A stretch of DNA of 64,000 bases from Pseudanabaena sp. Salubria-1 (GTDB taxonomy: Bacteria > Cyanobacteriota > Cyanobacteriia > Pseudanabaenales > Pseudanabaenaceae): positions 62,001-126,000 of the forward strand of contig JALQCR010000017.1 in NCBI GenBank assembly GCA_023336205.1, written 5' to 3'. The position numbers and the translations under genes are program-made. The notes beneath the pieces were generated by a model. That model did not search any database and had not been told where the DNA came from. It saw only the letters and a list, made by a program, of their open reading frames with translations. Shown here one piece after another: positions 1-8,391 of this stretch (positions are counted from its first letter, which is position 1; each line of letters opens with the position of its first letter).

Positions 1-1281
1 TATAAGCTTCGGAAAACTCGCGCTGAAGTTTTGGCAATCGTGCCAGAGATGGTTGCCTTTGCCAAATCAAAAGTTGCCGATGTCGAGTTTTCACCTGAGG
101 ACGCAGGGCGCTCTGATCCTGAGTTTCTCTACCAAGTATTAGAGGCTGCGATCGCAGCGGGTGCGAATACTGTCAATATTCCCGATACAGTCGGCTATTT
201 GACTCCCTCTGAGTTTGGCGCTTTGATCAAAGGGATCAAAGAGAATGTGCCAAATATCGATCGCGCGATTATCTCGGTGCATGGTCACAATGATCTTGGC
301 TTGGCTGTGGCGAACTTCCTTGAGGCTGCCAAAAATGGAGCACGTCAAATGGAATGCACGATTAACGGCATCGGTGAACGTGCAGGCAATGCCGCCCTCG
401 AAGAATTGGTGATGGCTTTGCATGTGCGTCGATCCTATTTCAATAGCTTCCTCGGTCGTCCTGCGGAATCAACTGCGCCACTCTGTAACATTGACACAAA
501 GCAGATTTACAAAACTTCTCGCCTTGTGTCCAATCTTACGGGTATGTTGGTGCAACCCAATAAAGCGATCGTCGGAGCAAATGCCTTTGCCCATGAGTCA
601 GGTATCCATCAAGACGGCGTATTGAAAAATCGCCTCACCTACGAAATCATGGATGCGCAATCCATCGGCTTAACCGACAATTTGATCGTGCTTGGTAAGC
701 TCTCAGGACGCAATGCCTTGAGTTCTCGCCTCAGAGAGCTTGGCTTTGAACTTTCAGAACAAGAACTTAATGCTGCCTTTGTGCGGTTTAAGGAACTTGC
801 TGATAAAAAGCGAGAAATTAGCGATCGCGACTTAGAAGCGATCGTTAACGATGAAATTCGTCATGCACCCGAAGCTTTCAAGCTCGATCATGTCCAAGTA
901 AGCTGCGGCGATCGCGCTATCCCCACGGCGACAGTCACGATCGTCATGCCCGATGGTGCTGAAATTACTGATGCTTCGGTGGGGACTGGTCCTGTTGATG
1001 CGATTTACAAAGCGATTAATCGCATTGTAAGTGTTCCAAATCAATTGATCGAGTACTCAGTGCAGTCAGTTACCGCAGGTATCGATGCCCTCGGCGAAGT
1101 CACCATTCGTCTTAAACATCCTGATGTTGGGACTCTCTCTGGACATTCAGCAAATACTGATATCATCGTTGCTTCAGCAAGAGCCTATCTCAGTGCTTTA
1201 AATAAGCTTTACTTTGCTCTTCAGTCTCCGACCACGAAAATTAGCGATCGCGACAAGCTAAAAAAAGAAGCTGCTTTGTAA
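1..1281 (+). CDS. leuA: 2-isopropylmalate synthase, 5'-truncated by window edge
   Basis: This enzyme condenses acetyl-CoA with 2-oxoisovalerate, the first committed step of leucine synthesis, in the cytoplasm. The frame is open from base 1, so the N-terminal part of the barrel lies outside the window; about 426 codons remain of a family length near 530. The metal-binding HGHNDL motif lies around residue 94 of the visible part, followed by NGIGERAGN. The last ~150 residues form the LeuA allosteric/dimer domain, which marks it as leucine-regulated rather than a homocitrate synthase. The stop is followed by a long palindrome. Product is confident; the true start is not visible. Confidence 0.95.
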   Translation, partial: YKLRKTRAEVLAIVPEMVAFAKSKVADVEFSPEDAGRSDPEFLYQVLEAAIAAGANTVNIPDTVGYLTPSEFGALIKGIKENVPNIDRAIISVHGHNDLGLAVANFLEAAKNGARQMECTINGIGERAGNAALEELVMALHVRRSYFNSFLGRPAESTAPLCNIDTKQIYKTSRLVSNLTGMLVQPNKAIVGANAFAHESGIHQDGVLKNRLTYEIMDAQSIGLTDNLIVLGKLSGRNALSSRLRELGFELSEQELNAAFVRFKELADKKREISDRDLEAIVNDEIRHAPEAFKLDHVQVSCGDRAIPTATVTIVMPDGAEITDASVGTGPVDAIYKAINRIVSVPNQLIEYSVQSVTAGIDALGEVTIRLKHPDVGTLSGHSANTDIIVASARAYLSALNKLYFALQSPTTKISDRDKLKKEAAL

Positions 1282-1305
1282 AGCGAATTCCATCACAATT
1301 TATAA

Positions 1306-1379
1306 AAAGAAATTTTTGAAAGTGACGCTTTGCGTCACTTTCAAAAATTTCTTTGGTTTTTATGTCAGCGCTTTGCGCT
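1306..1379. repeat. long palindrome plus short AGCGCT palindrome upstream of ribD
   Basis: Positions 1306-1354 form a near-perfect hairpin with arms of about 23 bp around a TTT centre flanked by GC. A second small palindrome, AGCGCTTTGCGCT, occupies 1367-1379 and ends 17 bases before the ribD start. The interior resembles the palindromes at 31117 and 33346. It could terminate leuA or act in the ribD leader; which is not decidable from sequence. Confidence 0.8.
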
Positions 1380-1395
1380 ATGAGTTCTATCCCAA

Positions 1396-2511
1396 ATGCT
1401 AGAAAAAGTAGATAAAGAATCAGCAACACAGCACGATCGCTGGATGCAACGCTGTATTGATTTGGCTCAAAAAGCGAGAGGGCAAACTGCCCCAAATCCG
1501 ATGGTGGGAAGTGTAATTGTGAAGAATGGACAGATATTAGGCGAAGGCTTCCATCCTAAAGCAGGGGAACCTCATGCAGAGATATTTGCAATTCGTGCTG
1601 CACAACAAACGGGGGAGGATCTGCGAGATGCTACTCTATATGTCAATCTGGAGCCTTGCAATCATTATGGACGAACGCCTCCCTGTTCTGAAGCAATTAT
1701 CAAAGCGGGAATTGGTGAGGTGGTCATTGGGGCGATCGATGCTAATCCACAAGTATCTGGCACTGGTCGCGATCGCTTGCTTGCGGCTGGGGTAAAAGTC
1801 ACTACAGGTGTTTTAGAACAGCAATGCTGGAATCTCAATGAAGCATTCTTCCATCGCATGAAAACGAATTTGCCCTTTGGCATTTTTAAATATGCGATGA
1901 CTCTTGATGGCAAAATCGCGACGACTTCTGGACATAGCTATTGGATTACTGGTGCAGAAGCGCGGCATCTAGTGCATGACTTGAGAGTGGGATGTGATGC
2001 AATTATTACAGGTGGCAATACTGTTAGGCTCGATAATCCCCACTTAAATACCCATGGTTTGAGTGTGCATTCCCCTTTGCGAGTAGTAGTAACTCAAAGC
2101 TGCGATCTGCCTGATGAAGCTAATTTATGGAAAGTTACAGATAACGAAAAAACTTTGCTAATCACTTTACCTAATATCAATCTTCAACTAAAGCAAAAGC
2201 TACGCGATCGCCAAGTTGAAGTTCTCGAACTAGATGACATATCTCCTGAATTCGTGATGCAAGAGTTAGGAGCGCGAGGTTGCAATACAGTTTTATGGGA
2301 ATGCGGAGGAAGATTGGGGGCGGCTGCCATTAAGGCTAAGATGGTACAAAAAGTTTATGCTTTTATTGCGCCTAAGTTGATCGGGGGATTTACGGCTCCT
2401 AGTCCTATTGATGATCTAGGATTAATGATGATGACTGATGCGATGAGTCTAGAGCGATCGCAGTTTCAACAAATTGGTAGAGACTTCTTAATTACTGGCT
2501 ATCTGCAATGA
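1396..2511 (+). CDS. ribD: bifunctional diaminohydroxyphosphoribosylaminopyrimidine deaminase/reductase
   Basis: RibD carries out the deaminase and reductase steps of riboflavin synthesis. The N-terminal half (to about residue 150) is a zinc cytidine-deaminase fold: HAE at H60-E62 and the cysteine pair C88 and C97 within EPCNHYGRTPPC. The C-terminal half is the DHFR-like reductase domain, beginning around the FKYAMTLDGKIA motif. Length 371 aa is normal for the family. The ATG at 1396 gives a normal N-terminus. The stop overlaps the start of the next gene by four bases (ATGA), suggesting translational coupling with the HNH gene. Confidence 0.95.
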   Translation: MLEKVDKESATQHDRWMQRCIDLAQKARGQTAPNPMVGSVIVKNGQILGEGFHPKAGEPHAEIFAIRAAQQTGEDLRDATLYVNLEPCNHYGRTPPCSEAIIKAGIGEVVIGAIDANPQVSGTGRDRLLAAGVKVTTGVLEQQCWNLNEAFFHRMKTNLPFGIFKYAMTLDGKIATTSGHSYWITGAEARHLVHDLRVGCDAIITGGNTVRLDNPHLNTHGLSVHSPLRVVVTQSCDLPDEANLWKVTDNEKTLLITLPNINLQLKQKLRDRQVEVLELDDISPEFVMQELGARGCNTVLWECGGRLGAAAIKAKMVQKVYAFIAPKLIGGFTAPSPIDDLGLMMMTDAMSLERSQFQQIGRDFLITGYLQ

Positions 2512-2759
2512 ACGACAAAACACCTCGTATTCAAATCCCCCCTGAAGCTAGAAAATGTGTTTTTGAGCGGAATAATTATCAATGTCAAAGCTGTCACAAA
2601 ATTGACCTTACTGCTAAAAGCTTACAAGTCGATCATATTATTCCTCTCGCGCAAGGTGGAGCTAATGACTTGAGTAATCTTCAAACTCTTTGTGCTAAAT
2701 GTAATCGAGAGAAAAGCGCCAAACTTGATCCACGCTTTCGGAGATTGTATAGCGATTAG
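2508..2759 (+). CDS. small HNH endonuclease family protein
   Basis: An 83-aa stand-alone HNH nuclease domain. Visible residues are the zinc-binding cysteines C26/C29 and C62/C65, the DH pair D42-H43 in QVDHIIP, and N57/N66 of the HNH core. Its ATG overlaps the ribD stop (ATGA), so it is probably translated with ribD. Small free-standing HNH proteins are common in cyanobacteria and their cellular role is mostly unknown; nothing here ties it to restriction or to a mobile element. A hairpin between it and the convergent cax gene probably ends transcription. Confidence 0.85.
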   Translation: MNDKTPRIQIPPEARKCVFERNNYQCQSCHKIDLTAKSLQVDHIIPLAQGGANDLSNLQTLCAKCNREKSAKLDPRFRRLYSD

Positions 2760-2760
2760 A

Positions 2761-2790
2761 ACAAAAGCGGCGCAATGCGCCGCTTTGTTT
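2761..2790. terminator. bidirectional hairpin between convergent HNH and cax genes
   Basis: A GC-rich hairpin with arms AAAGCGGCGC/GCGCCGCTTT around AAT, flanked by A and T runs on both sides. It lies exactly between two converging genes and overlaps the cax stop, so it can serve as a rho-independent terminator for both. Confidence 0.8.
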
Positions 2791-3871
2791 AAACTGGTTG
2801 AAAATAGAATGCAAAGCCTAGAATTGCGTATGTCGCTACTAGTAAAGAGCCTTCTAGCCAATTCGATCGCCCGTCAGAACTAATCGAGTTGGCAATCAAT
2901 ACTGCCACCGCAACCGCCACTAACTCAAAGGGATTAAAGTTTAAATCCATCGGTTGACCCATAAACCAACCGATAATCACTAACAACGGTGCAACAAATA
3001 GCGCGATTTGCATACTTGAACCCACGGCAACCGATACCGATAGTTCCATTTTGTTCTTCATCGCTACTGTGATCGCCGTTGTATGTTCAGCAGCATTACC
3101 GATAATTGGCAAGACGATTACCCCAGTAAATAGTTCTGTTAAACCGAGTTGGGCAGTCGCCTCTTCTAAAGTTCCCACTAAAAGTTCTGATTCCAAAGCA
3201 ACCAACAAAGTTACCCCTAATAGAACTGAAATCCACAATTTGAGATTGATTTCCTGTGGATGCCCTTCTTCTTCCTCTGCATCATCTGCTTCTGATTTGC
3301 CCACGTCATAGAGATAGGCATGAGTTTTCATCGAGAAGAGGAGCGTTAAACAATAAACAACAATCAGCACGATCGCTACCGAGATCGATAGCTTTTGCAA
3401 AATTTCTTCACTGATCCCCGCAGTCGTAAAATTTGCGGCTGTTGGCAACAAAATTGCTACTACAGCTAAATTCATCACTGAAGCATTTAATCTCGCCATG
3501 GTTGGCTGAAATTCTTGCTCTTTATAACGTAGTCCACCCAAAAACATGGACAAACCCATTACCAGTAACAGATTGCCAATGATTGAACCCGTAATGCTAG
3601 CTTTGACCACGCTAGTAAATCCTGCATTCAGAGCCACGATCGCAATGATAAGCTCCGTCGCGTTACCAAAAGTCGCATTTAACAAACCGCCCCAAGAAGG
3701 CCCCAAAACCACTGAGATTTCCTCAGTTGCGGTGCTAAGCCAACCTGCTAGGGGCAAAATCGCGATCGCTGAGGTCACAAACACCAACGTAGAATTCCAG
3801 CCTTGCAAATGACCGATGACCGATATCGGTACAAATACAAGCAAACCATAAGAGAAGATTTTCTTAAACAT
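2789..3871 (-). CDS. cax: calcium/proton antiporter (CaCA family)
   Basis: A 360-aa integral membrane antiporter of the Ca2+/cation exchanger family that exports Ca2+ in exchange for H+. About eleven hydrophobic segments are visible. The two family repeats carry the ion-binding motifs: GNATELIIA in the first half and GNAAEHTTA in the second. An acidic stretch between them (SEADDAEEEEGHP) is the central loop. Length is normal. It is transcribed opposite to its neighbours, facing away from cobO, with a long palindrome upstream. Substrate is Ca2+ by family; other divalent cations cannot be excluded. Confidence 0.9.
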   Translation of the reverse strand: MFKKIFSYGLLVFVPISVIGHLQGWNSTLVFVTSAIAILPLAGWLSTATEEISVVLGPSWGGLLNATFGNATELIIAIVALNAGFTSVVKASITGSIIGNLLLVMGLSMFLGGLRYKEQEFQPTMARLNASVMNLAVVAILLPTAANFTTAGISEEILQKLSISVAIVLIVVYCLTLLFSMKTHAYLYDVGKSEADDAEEEEGHPQEINLKLWISVLLGVTLLVALESELLVGTLEEATAQLGLTELFTGVIVLPIIGNAAEHTTAITVAMKNKMELSVSVAVGSSMQIALFVAPLLVIIGWFMGQPMDLNFNPFELVAVAVAVLIANSISSDGRSNWLEGSLLVATYAILGFAFYFQPV

Positions 3872-3909
3872 ATGCAGCCGTTATAGCGTTAAGGCTAAAT
3901 ATACCAACA

Positions 3910-3966
3910 AAACCCAAAAAAGTTAGAGGCGGTTGCTTTGCAACCGCCTCTAACTTTTTTGGGTTT
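3910..3966. repeat. 27-bp-arm perfect palindrome, AAACCCAA rim
   Basis: Arms of 27 bp (3910-3936 and 3940-3966) are perfectly complementary around TTT, with GC closing the loop. The rim is AAACCCAAA/TTTGGGTTT, shared with palindromes at 12767, 16282, 20075 and 28167. It lies in the divergent interval between cax and cobO, so it cannot be a simple terminator of either gene. Confidence 0.9.
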
Positions 3967-4047
3967 AATTTTTTCTAAGCATTATGACGGTTGCGATAAA
4001 ATGTTCTAGCAACTCAATACTTGACTGCCGCTTAACAGGAATCCTTT

Positions 4048-4656
4048 ATGACTGAACTTACCGCCGAACAACATCGCACCAAGATGCAGCGCCGCCAAGA
4101 GGTACAACATCAGCGAGTCGCAGAGCGTAAACTCGAAAAAGGGCTGATTATTATCAATACTGGTGATGGCAAGGGCAAAACTACAGCTGCTTTGGGGATG
4201 GTATTGCGATCGCTAGGGCATGGATATAAAGTTGCGATCGTCCAATTTATCAAAGGTGCGTGGGAACCTGCGGAAAAAAAAGTATTTGAAATGTGGCAGA
4301 ATCAACTGTTTTTTCAGGCTTTGGGGGAGGGCTTTACATGGGAAACTCAAGACCGCGATCGCGATATTGCCAAAACTAAAGAAGCTTGGGAAGTGGGGCT
4401 GGTCTATATCAAAAATCCTGAATACAAACTAGTCTTGCTAGATGAGGTAAATATTGCTCTCAAACTCGGCTATCTTGATGTGGAAACGGTAATTGCTGGT
4501 TTAAAAGAGAAACCTGCTGATTCCCATGTGATTCTTACTGGTCGAGGCGCACCTCCTGAACTAATTGAAGTTGCTGATTTAGTAACGAGAATGGAACTTG
4601 TCAAACATCCTTTTAGAGAGCAAGGTGTCAAAGCTCAAGCAGGAATAGAGTTTTAG
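4048..4656 (+). CDS. cobO: cob(I)yrinic acid a,c-diamide adenosyltransferase
   Basis: This CobA/CobO/BtuR-type enzyme transfers the 5'-deoxyadenosyl group of ATP to the cobalt of corrinoids in cobalamin synthesis or salvage. The P-loop GDGKGKTT is at residues 39-46. The middle has the QFIKGAW motif and then LLDEVNIAL, with DSHVILTGRGAP near the C-terminus. 202 aa is the usual size. The first 30 residues are a charged, glutamine-rich extension typical of the family. It stands alone, with an imperfect hairpin just after the stop and dispersed repeats before the next gene. Confidence 0.93.
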   Translation: MTELTAEQHRTKMQRRQEVQHQRVAERKLEKGLIIINTGDGKGKTTAALGMVLRSLGHGYKVAIVQFIKGAWEPAEKKVFEMWQNQLFFQALGEGFTWETQDRDRDIAKTKEAWEVGLVYIKNPEYKLVLLDEVNIALKLGYLDVETVIAGLKEKPADSHVILTGRGAPPELIEVADLVTRMELVKHPFREQGVKAQAGIEF

Positions 4657-4702
4657 GAAGAGTACTTTGCACTCTTTCTAAAGTAGTTTCTTATTTAAAA
4701 TT

Positions 4703-4790
4703 TACCCCACCCTAACCCTCCCCTTGTAAAGGGGAGGGAATAAGATTTCTAGTTTTCCCCCTTTGTAAGGGGGAATTAAAGGGGGTAAGT
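4703..4790. repeat. CCCTCCCC/CCCCTTTGT dispersed intergenic repeats
   Basis: Two GC-rich imperfect palindromes stand side by side: CCCTCCCC-ttgtaaa-GGGGAGGG at 4716-4738 and TTCCCCC-tttgtaa-GGGGGAA at 4754-4775, preceded by CACCCTAACC. This type of CCCTAACCCTCCCC repeat is widely scattered in cyanobacterial genomes. No coding potential is seen. Confidence 0.7.
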
Positions 4791-4820
4791 CCGACTCAAA
4801 TCATTCAAACAATAAAAAAT

Positions 4821-5909
4821 ATGTCGAAAATTGGTGTTGGTATTATTGGGACAGGATTTGGACAACTTATCCATATTCCTGCTCTGCAAATTCATCCTGA
4901 TACAGAAGTTGTTGCGGTGTACCATCGCGATCGCATCAAAGCGCAACAAATCGCTGATAAATTTGGGATTCCTCACGCTTGCGATCGCCTTGAAGATTTA
5001 CTTGCACTGCCACAAGTCCAAGCAGTTACCATCTCCACACCGCCTAGTTTTCATTATGCACAGGCAAAAGCAGCGATTGAAGCTGGCAAGCATGTTTTGC
5101 TAGAAAAGCCTGTGACCATGAATTTCCAAGAAGCGATCGCGCTTTATCGTCTTGCTCAAGAACGACAGGTGATCACGGCTACTGACTTTGAATTCCGTTG
5201 CGTTCCGCAATGGCGATATTTCAAACATCTATTAGACCAGAATCATGTGGGCAAAAAAAGACTGATTCAAATCGATTGGCTAGTGCAAGGACGCGCCGAT
5301 CCTAAGCGGGTTTGGAATTGGTATAGCCAGAAAGCTTTTGGTGGTGGTGCATTAGGTGCGATCGGTTCCCATGCTTTTGATTATGTACGTTGGCTATTTG
5401 GCGATATCAAGAGTCTCTCAGGTCAACTCAGCACAGGCATTACTGAACGCCCCGACGCTAATGGTGTTATGCGCCTCGTTGATGCCGATGATACCTGTAA
5501 CATTCTCTTAGAACTTGCCGATGGAACTCCCTGTAATATTTCTCTGAGTACTGTCACCTATCGCGGTCGTGGTCATTGGCTAACTGTTTATGGTGAAAAT
5601 GGAACTCTGGTACTGGGTAGCTCCAATCAATCGGATTATGTTCATGGCTTCAGTTTGCGACAAGGCAAAATCGACCGCACAGAAATGGAAATTGTACCGA
5701 TTCCGTCTGAATATGACCTCCCGAAAACCTATACCGATGGTCGTCTTGCGCCTGTACTAGCTATATGCGATCGCTGGGTGCAGTCAATTCAATCAGGGCA
5801 GCCGATGACTCCGAGTCTCTATGAAGGTGCATGGTCGCAGTTGCTTATGGATTTAACCCAAGAGTCTCACCAGCAGAAAAAATGGATAGATGTGCCTTCC
5901 TCGCTCTAA
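4821..5909 (+). CDS. Gfo/Idh/MocA family NAD(P)-dependent oxidoreductase
   Basis: A 362-aa oxidoreductase of the glucose-fructose oxidoreductase/inositol dehydrogenase family. The N-terminal Rossmann fold has GTGFG at 10-14 after a short beta strand, the EKP motif is at 95-97, and GGGALGAIGSHAFD near residue 180 contributes the catalytic histidine region. The substrate is probably a sugar, cyclitol or sugar-derived compound, but the family is too broad to name it. The genes on either side (cobO, vanZ-like) give no pathway hint. Confidence 0.85.
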   Translation: MSKIGVGIIGTGFGQLIHIPALQIHPDTEVVAVYHRDRIKAQQIADKFGIPHACDRLEDLLALPQVQAVTISTPPSFHYAQAKAAIEAGKHVLLEKPVTMNFQEAIALYRLAQERQVITATDFEFRCVPQWRYFKHLLDQNHVGKKRLIQIDWLVQGRADPKRVWNWYSQKAFGGGALGAIGSHAFDYVRWLFGDIKSLSGQLSTGITERPDANGVMRLVDADDTCNILLELADGTPCNISLSTVTYRGRGHWLTVYGENGTLVLGSSNQSDYVHGFSLRQGKIDRTEMEIVPIPSEYDLPKTYTDGRLAPVLAICDRWVQSIQSGQPMTPSLYEGAWSQLLMDLTQESHQQKKWIDVPSSL

Positions 5910-5934
5910 ATTACCTTGAGTTAAAATCTCTCCC

Positions 5935-6303
5935 ATGAAATCGAACAAGTTAGTTTGGAAAATTCTGGTTGTAATTTACCTGCTTGTATTTACATTAATC
6001 ATTGTGCTTGCCTATAACCATGCCCTTCCAGAATATCTGACTAAAAATGATAAAGCTGGTCATGTGTTCCTCTATGGGCTAGCAACTTTTTTGGGGCAGA
6101 TGGCTGGGAAATGGCGCACAGTAAAATTTTGGTCTAAAGTATTACCTTTATTTCCATTGTTATTTTTTGTATTCACTGTTATCGAAGAGTTAGCCCAATC
6201 ACTTTCCCCCAATCGCACCTTTGATATCGGTGATTTGGTCGCAAGTTCTTTTGGGATCATGATTGGATATTTTTTAGCAGAAAGACTAAAGCCAATCTCT
6301 TGA
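5935..6303 (+). CDS. VanZ family membrane protein
   Basis: A 122-aa membrane protein with about four hydrophobic helices. The KAGHVFLYGLAT and EELAQSLSPNRTFDIGDLVASSFG segments match the VanZ-like domain, where conserved H, E, Q, R and D residues sit at helix ends. VanZ proteins are linked to teicoplanin resistance in Gram-positive bacteria, but cyanobacterial members have no established role. It starts 25 bases after the oxidoreductase stop and may share its transcript. Confidence 0.8.
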   Translation: MKSNKLVWKILVVIYLLVFTLIIVLAYNHALPEYLTKNDKAGHVFLYGLATFLGQMAGKWRTVKFWSKVLPLFPLLFFVFTVIEELAQSLSPNRTFDIGDLVASSFGIMIGYFLAERLKPIS

Positions 6304-6465
6304 TATTTCGGGAAAGCTTTCAGCGATCGCAATCTTGTAATTGGGATGATAGCAGATGCCATAGAGCATCGGATCTTCGTGCATCGATATGGTGTGGAAT
6401 ATTTAGAGTAAAATTAAATTCAGATGGCATTCATGCCTCTTACTTTTTAGCTATTGAGTAAAATT

Positions 6466-6774
6466 ATGGCAAAGTTAACTGTTGATTTAGAAACTTCAGC
6501 AGATGTTTTGGGAACTACGCCCGATCGCTTTTTAGCATGGTTAAAGCAGGAAGATTCTCAGGGTTTGCTCTATTTTAACGATACGCCGCAGATTTCTATT
6601 TTTACGCTGGCAAAGATTCTAGATACTACGCCTAGAGAATTGGTTAATTTTTTAGAAGAATCTGATCTAGAAGATCGTTTAGATTTGCAAGATGCTCTAG
6701 AGACGATCGCTGAGTCAGAAAGGTTAGGGGAGCAGCCAATTCCTTGGGATTCGGTGGTGGGAGAGTTAGTTTAG
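6466..6774 (+). CDS. putative antitoxin of RelE/ParE-type module
   Basis: A small acidic protein of 102 aa placed directly before a RelE-family toxin, the arrangement typical of type II toxin-antitoxin operons. The fold is not recognisable by eye; the acidic leucine-rich C-terminus (EESDLEDRLDLQDALETIAESERLG) would be the toxin-binding tail. I chose ATG at 6466 over a TTG four codons upstream. The stop codon abuts the toxin ATG with no gap. The call rests mainly on context and size. Confidence 0.7.
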   Translation: MAKLTVDLETSADVLGTTPDRFLAWLKQEDSQGLLYFNDTPQISIFTLAKILDTTPRELVNFLEESDLEDRLDLQDALETIAESERLGEQPIPWDSVVGELV

Positions 6775-7038
6775 ATGTCCTATGAGGTGCAAATATTGCC
6801 AAAGGCGGCGCGACAAATAAAAGCTTTATCGCTTGAGATTCGTCAGGATATAACGCTCACGATTCAATCCTTAGCCAATGAGCCAAGACCTATCGGAGTT
6901 AAGAAGCTATCAGGGGAAAAGGATATTTATCGGGTCAGGGTAGGAAATTATCGCGTTCTCTATCAAATTATTGATAAGGTTTTAGTAGTTGTGTTTGTCT
7001 CAGTTGGTCATCGTCGTGAAGTTTACCGCGATCATTAG
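6775..7038 (+). CDS. RelE/ParE family toxin
   Basis: An 87-aa basic protein with the RelE/StbE pattern: YEVQILPKAARQIKALS at the N-terminus, GVKKLSGEKDIYRVRVGNYRV in the middle, and VVFVSVGHRREVYR at the C-terminus. RelE-type toxins cleave mRNA on the ribosome; the central R-V-x-x-G-x-Y-R block and C-terminal basic residues are the usual active-site positions. The start directly abuts the upstream antitoxin stop. Function as an mRNA interferase is inferred from family. Confidence 0.85.
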   Translation: MSYEVQILPKAARQIKALSLEIRQDITLTIQSLANEPRPIGVKKLSGEKDIYRVRVGNYRVLYQIIDKVLVVVFVSVGHRREVYRDH

Positions 7039-7047
7039 TTTAGATAT

Positions 7048-7746
7048 TTAGCATCCCCTTACTTTTCTAACAATACTCAGGATTTCACCTCTTCCTATAA
7101 ATGCGCCATAGTACGCTAGAAGAACTGAATCATAACTAGCTTCAAAGTTTTGAGATTTAGGAATAGTAGTTACATATAGATGTTGACCACCTAAAGGATG
7201 GCTGTAGTGATAGACATAATGACCATCGTTTAGTTTGCCAACAAGAGTAGAATCTTTAAAGTCTCCTCTAGATAAGCCAACTACGCCACAATGACTAGAC
7301 CTCAAAAGCTCATCTTTTAGTTGGCGGATATTTTGAATCATAGAATTACTTGTAAATGGATCGTGATCAGTAAACATATGAGAAACACTTTGCTTGGAAT
7401 AACCTGTGTAGCCAGTAACATAATAAGCAAAATGTTCGCAATTTCGATGACCTAAATGATAGTCAATTCCTGTGGTCATCTCTCTAATTCTCTGATTAAT
7501 CAAAGACTCACTAGCTCCTGTGCGTTGCTCTAGAGTAATTTCTTTTAATTCTCCATCACTACCTAACGATTTATATTCTGAGCCAGATTTAAACAATTCT
7601 TTTGTAAAAACATGACCTTTGCCCCCCATCCAAGACATTCCATCCCAAGGTCCCCACTCTACTATTCTTCCATCGCCAATATAAACAAGGAAATGTCGAG
7701 TATGAGCAAATAACTCAACTGACAAAATATCTCCGACTTCAAACAT
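7048..7746 (-). CDS. LRAT-domain (NlpC/P60-like) protein
   Basis: The N-terminal ~115 residues match the lecithin:retinol acyltransferase-like fold of the NlpC/P60 superfamily: the catalytic histidine in RHFLVYIGDG (H18), VEWG at 29-32, and the nucleophile in NCEHFA (C103). These proteins act as thiol acyltransferases or hydrolases. The remaining ~120 residues have no recognisable domain. No signal peptide is visible, so it is probably cytoplasmic. It is followed on the same strand by nothing close and preceded by two unknown genes at 7783 and 8392. Substrate unknown. Confidence 0.75.
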   Translation of the reverse strand: MFEVGDILSVELFAHTRHFLVYIGDGRIVEWGPWDGMSWMGGKGHVFTKELFKSGSEYKSLGSDGELKEITLEQRTGASESLINQRIREMTTGIDYHLGHRNCEHFAYYVTGYTGYSKQSVSHMFTDHDPFTSNSMIQNIRQLKDELLRSSHCGVVGLSRGDFKDSTLVGKLNDGHYVYHYSHPLGGQHLYVTTIPKSQNFEASYDSVLLAYYGAFIGRGEILSIVRKVRGC

Positions 7747-7782
7747 ACGCTTTCTTATTCCTGTTTACAAGGTTGAAACAAC

Positions 7783-8322
7783 CTATTTTGAGATGTTACG
7801 GCTATCATACAAATTTCTAAAATCAAGATATGGATCAAATACAGTGTTGATTCTAGAAGTATTTGACAATGATTGCTTAATTTCTTGTATTTTTGAATCC
7901 CAACCCTTTCGCTCATTGTTACACTCTTTACGATCTTCTATATTTGATTCTTGTAGCTGATTTAATTCTTTAGCTGTAGATAATCTTGATGCCATTGCAC
8001 TAGCAAGATCGCAAACTTCTTGAGCGATTTCCTTAAGAGTATTAAAGGCTTTCCGATTAAGCAGAAAATAAGCTGCGTTCAAATGATCTATAAACTCATT
8101 ATCGAGTTTTTTAGTAATATCTTCATACCTCTCATCAGGTAATGGTTCATAGGCAAAACGCACTAAAGCAATAGCAGCAATGTATATTTTGAATCTTCTA
8201 TCATATAAATCAAGTTTCAACTTTTGACGATTTATTTCATACTGTTGATAAGCAATGTATGCGACAATTCCCGCGATAATTATCGAAGGCAAGGCTAGTA
8301 TGATTTTTTCTATCAATTCCAT
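7783..8322 (-). CDS. unknown protein with N-terminal membrane helix
   Basis: I do not recognise this 179-aa protein. One hydrophobic helix spans about residues 6-25 (IILALPSIIIAGIVAYIAY), followed by a charged, mostly helical soluble part with KLKLDLYDRRFKIY, a pattern seen in membrane-anchored proteins with a short cytoplasmic helical domain. The C-terminal third is rich in E, K and N and could form a coiled coil. It lies 36 bases upstream of the LRAT-domain gene on the same strand, so the two may be co-transcribed. Confidence 0.6.
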   Translation of the reverse strand: MELIEKIILALPSIIIAGIVAYIAYQQYEINRQKLKLDLYDRRFKIYIAAIALVRFAYEPLPDERYEDITKKLDNEFIDHLNAAYFLLNRKAFNTLKEIAQEVCDLASAMASRLSTAKELNQLQESNIEDRKECNNERKGWDSKIQEIKQSLSNTSRINTVFDPYLDFRNLYDSRNISK

Positions 8323-8391
8323 AGGATCAAGATTATTAATTTATTTGGATGTACACATGAAAGAGTTATTCAATCAGAACTAGAAATGCTT

